Below, piece by piece: positions 16,324 through 22,225 of a stretch of 26,716 nt of DNA; the first letter of the stretch is position 1; the number at the start of each line of letters is the position of its first letter. Below the pieces are notes generated by a model. That model saw only the letters and a list, made by a program, of their open reading frames with translations, was not told the origin of the DNA and made no database searches. This DNA comes from Collinsella aerofaciens. GTDB lineage: Bacteria; Actinomycetota; Coriobacteriia; Coriobacteriales; Coriobacteriaceae. The position numbers and the translations under genes were made by a program. The stretch covers positions 1 to 26,716 of the forward strand of contig NZ_JAQLFP010000031.1 of NCBI RefSeq assembly GCF_028207065.1, given 5' to 3'.

Positions 16324-16743
16324 TCAATGCCCGCGATGCTTCTGCTTGCGCTTCAGCTTTCGCTGCTCGAAGCGCGCCTCCGCCTCATCCGCGCGGCGTT
16401 GGCTTCTTGCGCGGGCTGACTCCCGTTTCATTGTCTCCCGCTGACTCGCGAGCACCTGCTGCGCCCTGGTGCCCATCGCCGGCTGCTTAAGGGCCTTCGA
16501 CGCCTCGCGGGCGCGGCGCTTGGGGTTCCTCGCGGGCTTGCTCGCCTCGGCGGGATCGTCACCGAAGAACGCGAGCTCCGCCCATTTGCTTGTAACGAAT
16601 CGCAGGATTTCCTCATCGGACGGTTCCGCGCCGAAGACGATGCGGGCGGCGCCGTATCTGCCGTCCTCGACATGCTCCGCCAGCCCGACCCAGAATTGGC
16701 TGTCGTGATATACGGTCAGGGTGGATGACACGCTGATCTGCAT
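16324..16743 (-). CDS. yjdF: YjdF-family (DUF2992) protein
   Basis: 139 residues. The N-terminal half TLTVYHDSQFWVGLAEHVEDGRYGAARIVFGAEPSDEEILRFV and the Lys/Arg-rich C-terminal half (PKRRAREASKALKQPAMGTRAQQVLASQRE...KRKQKHRG) match the YjdF family along its full length. Its biochemical role is unsettled; the gene is usually controlled by a riboswitch that senses azaaromatic compounds, so it is thought to help with toxic heteroaromatics. The ATG at 16743 has AAAGGAGG nine bases upstream and sits directly behind a leader of the riboswitch type. It is convergent with the ToxN-like remnant. Confidence 0.85.
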   Translation of the reverse strand: MQISVSSTLTVYHDSQFWVGLAEHVEDGRYGAARIVFGAEPSDEEILRFVTSKWAELAFFGDDPAEASKPARNPKRRAREASKALKQPAMGTRAQQVLASQRETMKRESARARSQRRADEAEARFEQRKLKRKQKHRGH

Positions 16744-16866
16744 GGTTGGTTCCTCCTTTATGTAGATGACCATGCAGAGAAGGGACAACCAAGGAGGCAG
16801 GTTACTGATGCGGACTCCCGCACGCCCACGACTACCCGACGGGGACTGTGTTTTCATCTCTGATGC
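16744..16866 (-). promoter_or_regulatory. yjdF-type riboswitch leader
   Basis: An extended -10 (TGCTACAAT, hexamer 16876-16871) predicts a start near 16864. The leader has a TGCGG-GAGT-CCGCA hairpin, then CCTCCTTGGTTG, which can pair with AAGGAGG and CAACC next to the start codon, hiding the ribosome site. Position directly before yjdF and duplication of the leader with most sequence kept (11848-11978) support a structured control element. The match to the Rfam yjdF model was not computed. Confidence 0.7.
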
Positions 16867-17049
16867 CCGCATTGTAGCACGCGCGGATTTACGATGTTGA
16901 TCGCCGGCGCCTAGGCGGAGATGAAGGCGGTTCGATCTAGGTCAAGCCGGTCGCTCGTTCATGAAGCGGCTGATTCCCTGAAAATAAAAGGCGCCCAGGA
17001 GGACACCTACAGGCTATCTTCGAAATACTTGGTTTGGGGCAGACGGAGG

Positions 17050-17108
17050 AAAAAATAGGGCAGAATCGCTCTCACGATCCCGCCCCGCAAACCCGAGGGT
17101 TTCTAACT
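17050..17108 (-). ncRNA. Small RNA, distal copy, Abi-associated
   Basis: Predicted 59 bases: hairpin AAACCC-TC-GGGTTT (17089-17102), then a second stem in which GGGCGGGATCG pairs fully (with G-U pairs) to CGATTCTGCCC, followed by TATTTTTT at 17055-17050, a Rho-independent terminator. It repeats the plan and much of the sequence of the copy at 17181-17243. The first stem covaries between copies (AAACCC/GGGTTT here, AAAACC/GGTTTT there). It has its own promoter. Confidence 0.6.
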
Positions 17109-17114
17109 GGCTCC

Positions 17115-17142
17115 ATTATTCCGGGCTTCTCAGTTCTGTCAT
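17115..17142 (-). promoter_or_regulatory. Promoter of the distal small RNA
   Basis: On the minus strand ATGACA (17142-17137) and AATAAT (17120-17115) are separated by 16 bases; each differs from consensus by one base. The predicted start is near 17108, immediately before the small RNA's first hairpin. Confidence 0.55.
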
Positions 17143-17180
17143 TGACCCAGGTATCACCCGTCTCTTATAGCGAGTGAATA

Positions 17181-17243
17181 TAAAAATAGGGCAGAGTCGC
17201 TTGCGCAAGTCCGCCCCTAAAACCGTGAAGGTTTTGCTATCTG
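17181..17243 (-). ncRNA. Small RNA, proximal copy, just downstream of the abi gene
   Basis: Predicted 63 bases: hairpin AAAACC-TTCAC-GGTTTT (17219-17235), then a stem with GGGGCGGACTTG against AAGCGACTCTGCCC, then TATTTTTA. It starts five bases beyond the abi stop codon. The Rfam abiF RNA motif is described as a small RNA near Abi_2 genes; agreement in position, size and terminator suggests this is such an RNA, though the model itself was not run. Confidence 0.6.
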
Positions 17244-17247
17244 CAGG

Positions 17248-18210
17248 CTATTCTACCAACCCGAGCGATTCTGTCAACCTGCGAAGGAACTCGAGCGCGG
17301 AGCGAGCTGCGGCGTCGGGCCCCTTGTCGGGCAGCGCCTCGGTTTCTCCGTCGGCCCTGGCGAACATCTCGGCGAGCTCGGATGCGGCGCGCGAGCGCGA
17401 GGAGCCCTCGGGTACCAAGCCGGAGTGCGCCACGAGCACGGTCGCGACCTCCTGCATGGCCGTATTCCCCATCCACTTCCTCCTGGTCGCCTTGGGGATT
17501 CCCACGGCGGCGACCCTTCGGGAGACGCCACTGGACGCCGAGCCCCGGGCGGCGCCCCTCTCGGCGAAGCAGTTGATCAGGCACGAGCCGTGCGCGGCGC
17601 AGTTGCGGACGGACTTCACGCGCTTGAGGTCGTAGTGGGAGGCCTCGAAGCGCCTGTCGCCCCATCGCCTGGCGCAGAAGCGCACGAAGTCGATGAGGGT
17701 GCCGAACGAGGTGAGCTCAAGGAAGGCCCAGGCAGGCATGTCGCCGGAGTACTTCGCGTAGAGGCTCGAGCTGTAGGGGCTGCGGCCGCTCATCTTGAGC
17801 TCGCGCAGGCGGTACTCCCTGTTTGCAGTGGTAAGCGATGCCATGTAGTCGGCCACGATGGCGTAGCCATCCTCTCCACGGTCCTCCATCTCGCGAAGCA
17901 GTGTCACCTTCTGGAAGTGCTCGATGTCGAGCGTCATGCCGAGCAGGGCGTGGCGTAGCTCCTGGTCGAGCGCCGCGAGCAGGCGTAGCTGGCCGAAGTC
18001 GAGGTCTACGTAGCGGCCGTCGCGCGGGCCTCCCTCGTATTTCGAGAAGAGTTTGCGATAGGATGCGAGCTTGAAGAAGTTGCACTTGTCGCGCAGGTAG
18101 TCCTCGGCCTCTTCCTCGGAACACAGCTCGAAGGCTACGCCCTTCTGCTTGAGGTGCTCTATCTGCTGCTCGATCGTGAGGATCGGCTTCCTATCGTGGG
18201 GTTCGGCCAT
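17248..18210 (-). CDS. Abi_2 (AbiD/AbiF)-family abortive infection protein
   Basis: 320 residues. N-terminal pattern LTIEQQIEHLKQKGVAF...AEDYLRDKCNFFKLASYRKLF and DLDFGQLRLLAALDQELRHALLGMTLDIEHFQK (about 70-101) are typical of PF07751. A HEPN-type RNase motif RNCAAH lies at 202-207. The last 100 residues are Ala/Arg-rich and less typical. Family members kill or arrest phage-infected cells, and some form RNA-controlled toxin systems related to the ancestry of Cas13. The start has AGGAG seven bases upstream. Two small RNAs follow on the same strand, the likely RNA partner. Confidence 0.85.
   Translation of the reverse strand: MAEPHDRKPILTIEQQIEHLKQKGVAFELCSEEEAEDYLRDKCNFFKLASYRKLFSKYEGGPRDGRYVDLDFGQLRLLAALDQELRHALLGMTLDIEHFQKVTLLREMEDRGEDGYAIVADYMASLTTANREYRLRELKMSGRSPYSSSLYAKYSGDMPAWAFLELTSFGTLIDFVRFCARRWGDRRFEASHYDLKRVKSVRNCAAHGSCLINCFAERGAARGSASSGVSRRVAAVGIPKATRRKWMGNTAMQEVATVLVAHSGLVPEGSSRSRAASELAEMFARADGETEALPDKGPDAAARSALEFLRRLTESLGLVE
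17250..17277 (-). promoter_or_regulatory. Promoter of the proximal small RNA inside the abi 3' end
   Basis: TTGACA (17277-17272, perfect consensus) and TAGAAT (17255-17250, one mismatch) are 16 bases apart on the minus strand. The hexamers fall inside the last nine codons of abi, and TAGAAT overlaps the final Val-Glu codons and the first base of the stop codon. Confidence 0.65.
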
Positions 18211-18285
18211 GCTCGTTCTCCTGTCATAAAAAGTATTGCCTATTTTACCAGCATGTTCTCGACATTCGGTGAAGGCCTCATCGTC

Positions 18286-18686
18286 GACTCATGGGCAAGC
18301 CGCCTGATACGACTCCCTTTCCCTGCCAGCAGCGCAGTCGCCTGACCTGCGGCTTTGGAATCGCGTTGGAAGCCGCCCTCGACCAATCATTTGCAGTTGT
18401 TGCGAGTGGCTTGTGCGTGATGCTGCGGTTGAGTTCCAGAAACGGGCGATTCCGCCCAATCGGGCATCCGAATCACGGCCGGAAGCTCCTTTGGGACAAA
18501 AACAAAAACTCAAAGCCCTGAGTTTGAAAAAAGTTTTTGAAGTTGTCCCAGCTTTTGTCCCCGAAGCCGACGAGACGCGACATCGCGTCATTCGGCGGCA
18601 CGCGTTCCGTGTCGATGCCGAAAACTGGGTGCAACTGGAATGACGGGACGACAGAACCAAAGCCACCAGCGAAATAGTGGGAATAA
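18286..18686. repeat. Dispersed repeat, copy B, ending in a guaA-tail-like site
   Basis: It shares with copy A the ACTCATGGGCAAGCC block at 18286-18300 and the long block from GGGACAAAAAC to GCAACTGGAATGA (about 18493-18643). The stems GGGACAA/TTGTCCC and AAACTCA/TGAGTTT are kept although the inner loop differs (AAGCCC here, ATACTC in A). GACGCGACATCGCGTC forms a further hairpin. As in A, the plus strand reads FEVVPAFVPEADETR...AENWVQLE-stop, with several silent differences. Confidence 0.75.
18657..18686 (+). other. guaA-tail-like attachment site
   Basis: CCAAAGCCACCAGCGA followed by AATAGTGGGAATAA can be aligned with the last ten guaA codons with a small deletion: (T)KPPA then WE-stop. The first 15 bases are identical to the tail copy next to guaA at 8112-8126. 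A terminator begins two bases later. Confidence 0.5.
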
Positions 18687-18687
18687 C

Positions 18688-18724
18688 AGCCCTCGAACCC
18701 TTTGGTTCGAGGGCTTTCTTTTTG
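18688..18724 (+). terminator. Rho-independent terminator
   Basis: AGCCCTCGAACC (18688-18699) and GGTTCGAGGGCT (18704-18715) form a perfect 12-base stem with a CTTT loop, followed by TTCTTTTT. It directly follows the guaA-tail-like site, the same order as guaA tail and terminator at 8111-8190. Confidence 0.85.
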
Positions 18725-18748
18725 CATCTCTACCTGGGAAAACGACCC

Positions 18749-18943
18749 AATTATTCCCGTGTGTCCCTACTGGGCGGTACAACGGAGTACTCGGCGGTAC
18801 GGGAATAATTAGGCCCTGCGGGAATAATTCACAATTCGGGTCCCCCGAAGGCCGATTTCGAGCGGATGAAACTGACTTGAAACTGCGAGGCGGATTCAAG
18901 CCCTCTTCAATTGCGTTCGCCCAGGTCAACAAATGGGAATAAA
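18749..18943. repeat. Inverted and direct short repeats in a non-coding stretch
   Basis: AATTATTCCCGT (18749-18760) and ACGGGAATAATT (18799-18810) are perfect inverse complements; GGGAATAATT recurs at about 18820, and GGCGGTAC occurs twice inside the loop. The stretch ends with AAATGGGAATAA (18932-18943), again a WE-stop-like tail. No gene is supported between 18725 and 19020. Confidence 0.5.
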
Positions 18944-19020
18944 GAAATGCGAAAATCGGTTTCCGCAGTTTCAGTGACCCCGAATGCCGCCGAATAACGC
19001 CGTGTATTCTGAGCGTATTG

Positions 19021-19053
19021 CTTGCATTGTTGCATTATTTTCCACAATGCAAG
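19021..19053. promoter_or_regulatory. Inverted repeat at the abiE start, likely AbiEi operator
   Basis: CTTGCATTGT (19021-19030) and ACAATGCAAG (19044-19053) are perfect inverse complements; the right arm covers the ATG at 19047. AbiEi antitoxins are known to bind inverted repeats in their own promoter, so this is the expected autoregulatory site. Confidence 0.5.
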
Positions 19054-19667
19054 CATGGAATAAATCGAAGTCATACGAGCCACCAACGACATCGCCTCTT
19101 CCCAAAGGGGGCTCTTCACATCTGTGCAGGCGAAGGTGCTCGGCGTCGAGCGGTACGCGCTCTCGAGGCGGGAAGGGCTCGGCAACATAGAGAGGCTCGC
19201 GAAGGGCGTCTACCGCATGGGCGGCTCGCCGAGCACGCGGGAGGAGGACGTCCTCGCGGCCTGACTGTCGATCGACCCGGGGAGGCGCCCCGTCGCCATG
19301 GGGGCGACGGCTGCATGGCTCTACGGCATCGGCGAGGTCAGCCCCTCGCCCTACGAGTTCTGCACGCCCGAGAGAAAGCAGACTAAGCGCCCGAACCTGA
19401 TTCATCAGGAAGCGCCGCCTCGACCCGAAGGACGTGGCGATCGTCTCGGACATCCCGGCGACGAGGCCCTGGCTCACGGTGGTGGACCTGATAGACTCCG
19501 GGGAGGAACTGAGCCTGGTCGCGAACGTGCTCGCGGACGCGCTCGAAAGGGGCCTCGTCGAAGACGAGGGCGCGCTGAGGGAGAAAATCGACGCCGGGGG
19601 GGCAAAAGCCGGGATGCCGGCGGGGGCCAGCCTGTACGATTCGTTAGCTAGGAGGCGGGAAGAATGA
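19047..19667 (+). pseudogene. AbiEi-type antitoxin (type IV TA), inactivated
   Basis: The frames together give DIASSQRGLFTSVQAKVLGVERYALSRREGLGNIERLAKGVYRMGG (winged-helix N domain), then a TGA at 19262-19264 in place of an expected Trp before LSIDP, then VAMGATAAWLYGIGEVSPSPYEFCTPERKQTKRP, a frame change near 19410, and DPKDVAIVSDIPATRP...ADALERGLVEDEGALRE...YDSLARRREE. This is the layout of AbiEi. Another shift lies between the ATG and DIASS. With one stop and at least two shifts it cannot make a full protein. Its end overlaps the next start as ATGA. Confidence 0.7.
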
Positions 19668-19885
19668 CGTACGAGAACGGCGGTCAGCTCGACAGGGCCC
19701 TGAAGAGGGCCGTTCGCGACAGGGGCGGTGACCCTGGGGACGGCTGTCGTCGGGCTTTGCGCGACCGGTTCCTGCGCAGGGTGTTCAGCAACCCCGACGG
19801 CCGGTTTATCCTCAAGGGCGGAAGCGGGCTGCTCGCGCGCATCCCCGACGGCCGCGTCACGCGCGACATCGACTTCGCGACGGCA
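19664..19885 (+). pseudogene. AbiEii-type nucleotidyltransferase toxin, truncated
   Basis: The ATG at 19664 overlaps the AbiEi stop, the usual coupling. Seventy-four codons read MTYENGGQLDRALKRAV...FLRRVFSNPDGRFILKGGSGLLARIPDGRVTRDIDFATAS, containing the LKGGS...TRDIDF nucleotidyltransferase core of the AbiEii/AbiGii family. The coding sequence is then cut by the palindromic element at 19886, and what follows belongs to an IS30 transposase. The toxin is therefore dead. Confidence 0.75.
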
Positions 19886-20003
19886 TCTGTGTTTGATAGC
19901 GTTCAATTTACGGGTTGGGGCTGCGGTGGAAATCCTGGACCAAAAGAGGACCAGGATTTCCACCGCAGCCCCAACCCGAAAATCAGGCTTGACTAAACAC
20001 AGA
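19886..20003. mobile_element. 118-bp near-perfect palindromic element (MITE-like)
   Basis: Outer ends TCTGTGTTT (19886-19894) and AAACACAGA (19995-20003) are exact inverse complements, and a 28-base inner arm (19911-19938) matches 19951-19978 perfectly around a 12-base loop. The segments between outer and inner arms are only partly complementary. It lies precisely at the junction between the AbiEii remnant and the IS30 remnant. No coding capacity. Confidence 0.65.
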
Positions 20004-20004
20004 C

Positions 20005-20166
20005 GGTCTGCTGCGCGAGTACTTCCCGAAGGGGACCGGCTTCTCTGCGGTCTCGGACGAGGAGGTCGAGCGGGTGTACGATGCCATCAACCGCAGGCCC
20101 CACAAGCGCCTGGGGTTCAGGACGCCCTACGAGGTCCACTACTCAGGGGTGTTGCAGTTGCTCTGA
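20005..20166 (+). pseudogene. IS30-family transposase, C-terminal fragment
   Basis: Fifty-three codons read GLLREYFPKGTGFSAVSDEEVERVYDAINRRPHKRLGFRTPYEVHYSGVLQLL-stop, the typical end of IS30 transposases, including the final DDE glutamate region (NRRPHKRLGFRTPYE). The rest of the gene is missing; the left edge is the palindromic element. Confidence 0.85.
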
Positions 20167-20179
20167 GAATTCAAGCTCG

Positions 20180-20587
20180 AAAAGGCGCAAGCAAAGGTAT
20201 CTTGACTACGCTCTAAAGCGTGGCGTGAAGTCCGGCATCGTTGACGCGCTGAGGCTTCAGGGAATTGCCGCGAGCGAGGTTGATGCAGTTTCTGTTGTGG
20301 TTGACGAGCATTCGACTTCGATCGACGGAAAGTACAACCTGGCAGAATCGGTTGATGAGGAGCTGCGCTGCGGCATGTTCAACCCAACGTGGCAGACCTC
20401 CTACCCTCCTGTATTTAGCGACTGGCTGCCCAAGATTCCAGTCTCCTATGTCGACTCCTCCAAGGTGGCTATGGTGAGGGCGGCTGACGTGACGGCGAAC
20501 TGGGCATTTATGGCCGAGCGCGACAAAGAGACATATCCGCGAGCCTACGAGATGCTATCAAAGGCGACGGTCCTCGGGCTTCTGTAG
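20180..20587 (+). pseudogene. DUF3800 protein, C-terminal part
   Basis: The frame reads KQRYLDYALKRGVKSGIVDALRLQG...VVVDEHSTSIDGKYNLAESVDEELRCGMFNPTW...IPVSYVDSSKVAMVRAADVTANWAFMAERD and stops at 20585-20587. The VxxDE...ESxxEEL...VDSxxxxxVxxADxxANW pattern fits the second half of DUF3800 (an RNase H-fold family often seen in mobile DNA and defence loci). The N-terminal half, with the first catalytic Asp, is missing where the IS30 remnant ends, so an insertion plus deletion removed it. Confidence 0.55.
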
Positions 20588-20643
20588 CGTTGGACATGTA
20601 ACTATCTGTCTTTTCAAAAGCCGTGAAGATCTTGGTGGATGAT

Positions 20644-20658
20644 AAATTGCGATTTGTC
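20644..20658. repeat. Right-border repeat of silent cassette
   Basis: AAATTGCGATTTGTC, identical to 22295-22309 in the expressed gene and in the same orientation. It encodes the DKSQF end of the recognition domain. Confidence 0.7.
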
Positions 20659-21179
20659 CGCCTCGGCAGCGAAGTCGGCGAACTCCTGTTGGAGGGACAA
20701 CGGGGGAATTGCAATGGGAATAGCGGCCAAGTCTGCTGCGCTGATATTTGCCTGATGGACACTTCCCTTCGCTATATTACGAAGGACTCGCTTTCCTTCC
20801 TTTGAATTCAGGTAACCAGATACATATTCGGCAGAGCTGTGGTCAGCGAACCTTACGCACACGATGTACCCAGCAATAACCATGGTCTCTGACTGATGAA
20901 AAACGCAAGTTTTCCCAACCTTGTCAATGCTGTTGGTTCGATTAAAAAGCATATCGCCATAGCGGACGGTAGCATTTTCGAGAGCTTGGCCCTTTAGGGT
21001 GATTCGCTTTGTATCGGTTAGGTCAAGGATGCCGTCGTCGGTGATATTGTTCATTCGGATGTAGACATAATCGCCATCGGCGCCGGCTTTTGCTGAAGTG
21101 CCGTAGTGCATTTCTATGCTGTAGTTGCCGATTGTTTCGATTGGCCATGATGCGTGTGTCTTGGTTCTAAACATCTCGA

Positions 21180-21195
21180 CAAACCGTGATTTGAC
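21180..21195. repeat. Left-border repeat of silent cassette
   Basis: CAAACCGTGATTTGAC, identical to 22849-22864 in the expressed gene and in the same orientation. It encodes VKSRFV. Its core AAACCGTGATTTGAC agrees with the right-border repeat at 11 of 15 bases, so all four sites could be variants of one recombinase site. It abuts the recombinase stop codon. Confidence 0.7.
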
Positions 21196-22188
21196 TTAAC
21201 AGATATACCTTCTATGAGAGTCCCTTACGTTGTCCTGATCGACCATTGCGTACATCAACGTTGTATCAATCTTTTGATGGCCAAGCAGCTTCTGCACCTG
21301 CTCGATGGGCATTCCTTTTCCAATTGCTTTGGTGGCCAGCGTTCTCCTGAACTTATGTGGGTGGACGTGTTTGACGCCTGCTTTTGTTCCCAAGGAGCGA
21401 AGGCGGAGCTCGACTCCGCTTACTTGCAGCCTAGAACTCGGCTTTGTGAGACTACAGAATAGCGCGGCGACGTTATCGCTGCGTTCTTGCAGGTAGTTGT
21501 TTAGGTGCAGCTTTGTAGTCGCATCAAAATAGACGACTCTCTCTTTGTTGCCCTTTCCGAGTACAATGCACTCTCGCCGATTTAGATCAACGTCTTCTCG
21601 ATTGAGCGAGACGAGTTCGCCTATTCTCATCCCTGTTGAACTAAGAAGGTTGATGATTGCCAGATCCCTCTTGCAAGAACAGGCGTCTGTGAGGGCTATA
21701 AGTTCTTCATCAGAATATACGGACTTGACCGTTCTCTTTGAGCGAATCTTTTTAATGCGTCGTGCAGGGCTTTTGAGTATATGGTTCTCGTCTTCAAGCC
21801 AAGAGAAGAATGACGACAGGATGCGCCTGACGTTGTCGACGGTGATGCTCCCTGCGTTATTACCCATGGGATATTCGCTCAGGTATGTTCGTAAGTCATC
21901 TGAACTAATCCGGACAATTGGTTTTTTGATTGCTTCGAGCGCCCTTGTAAGTGTGGCCTTGTAGTACCTGATGGTCTTAGGCGAGCATCCCTCGATGGTT
22001 TTGGCTGCGAGGAATCGCTCCATGTACTTTGAGGCCTCGTCTTCGACATTGCTGAGCGCGTTCACTTCAAGTTCGATGCCCCTGAGTTCGCTCATAAGGA
22101 CGCTCTCGAGATACGAAAGCACTTCGCCGCTAACGAGTGCCTGCATTTTTGTGAGAACCGCGTTTGCTATTTCGATCGTCGTGTGCAT
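21196..22188 (-). CDS. Tyrosine recombinase (XerC/XerD-like), specificity-gene shuffler
   Basis: 330 residues. A SAM-like N-terminal core-binding domain (about 54-135) precedes the catalytic domain with R188 (STGMRIGELV), K212/K215 (GKGNKERVV), H278-x-x-R281 (HPHKFRRTLA), H304 (LLGH) and the nucleophile Y313 (TTLMYAMVD), all six expected positions. The start has GGGAGGAAC two bases before ATG, but that ribosome site lies in one arm of a 13-base hairpin (22191-22222). The gene sits between the expressed restriction-specificity gene and the silent cassette, the usual place for recombinases that switch hsdS. Confidence 0.9.
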   Translation of the reverse strand: MHTTIEIANAVLTKMQALVSGEVLSYLESVLMSELRGIELEVNALSNVEDEASKYMERFLAAKTIEGCSPKTIRYYKATLTRALEAIKKPIVRISSDDLRTYLSEYPMGNNAGSITVDNVRRILSSFFSWLEDENHILKSPARRIKKIRSKRTVKSVYSDEELIALTDACSCKRDLAIINLLSSTGMRIGELVSLNREDVDLNRRECIVLGKGNKERVVYFDATTKLHLNNYLQERSDNVAALFCSLTKPSSRLQVSGVELRLRSLGTKAGVKHVHPHKFRRTLATKAIGKGMPIEQVQKLLGHQKIDTTLMYAMVDQDNVRDSHRRYIC

Positions 22189-22190
22189 CA

Positions 22191-22222
22191 GTTCCTCCCA
22201 TCCCGATATGGATGGGAGGAAC
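22191..22222. promoter_or_regulatory. Perfect 13-base hairpin hiding the recombinase ribosome site
   Basis: GTTCCTCCCATCC (22191-22203) and GGATGGGAGGAAC (22210-22222) pair fully around CGATAT. On the minus strand the arm nearest the recombinase carries GGGAGGAAC. There is no T-run. A transcript coming from the large gene upstream would fold and hide the site. Confidence 0.65.
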
Positions 22223-22225
22223 GTA

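Larger units (their letters stand above)
20614..21195 (-). pseudogene. Silent HsdS target-recognition cassette
   Basis: From the repeat at 21195 the frame reads VKSRFVEMFRTKTHASWPIETIGNYSIEMHYGTSAKAG...YIRMNNI...YGDMLFNRTNS...GSVHQANISAADLAAIPIAIPPLSLQQEFADFAAEADKSQF and stops soon after. This is one target-recognition domain of a type I specificity subunit, without its own start region (the in-frame ATG at 21174 lies inside the conserved segment and has no ribosome site). The borders match the borders of the last recognition domain of the gene at 22226-26071, so it is a spare cassette. Confidence 0.7.

Noticed and set aside
17040..17240. CRISPR array
   Set aside because: Only two units, each with promoter and terminator, and no regular repeat-spacer pattern; better explained as tandem small RNAs. 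No CRISPR array was seen anywhere in the window.
18588..18932. A 114-codon minus-strand frame over repeat copy B and the terminator
   Set aside because: It runs through a perfect terminator hairpin and short repeats; similarity to other such frames would come from the repeat itself.
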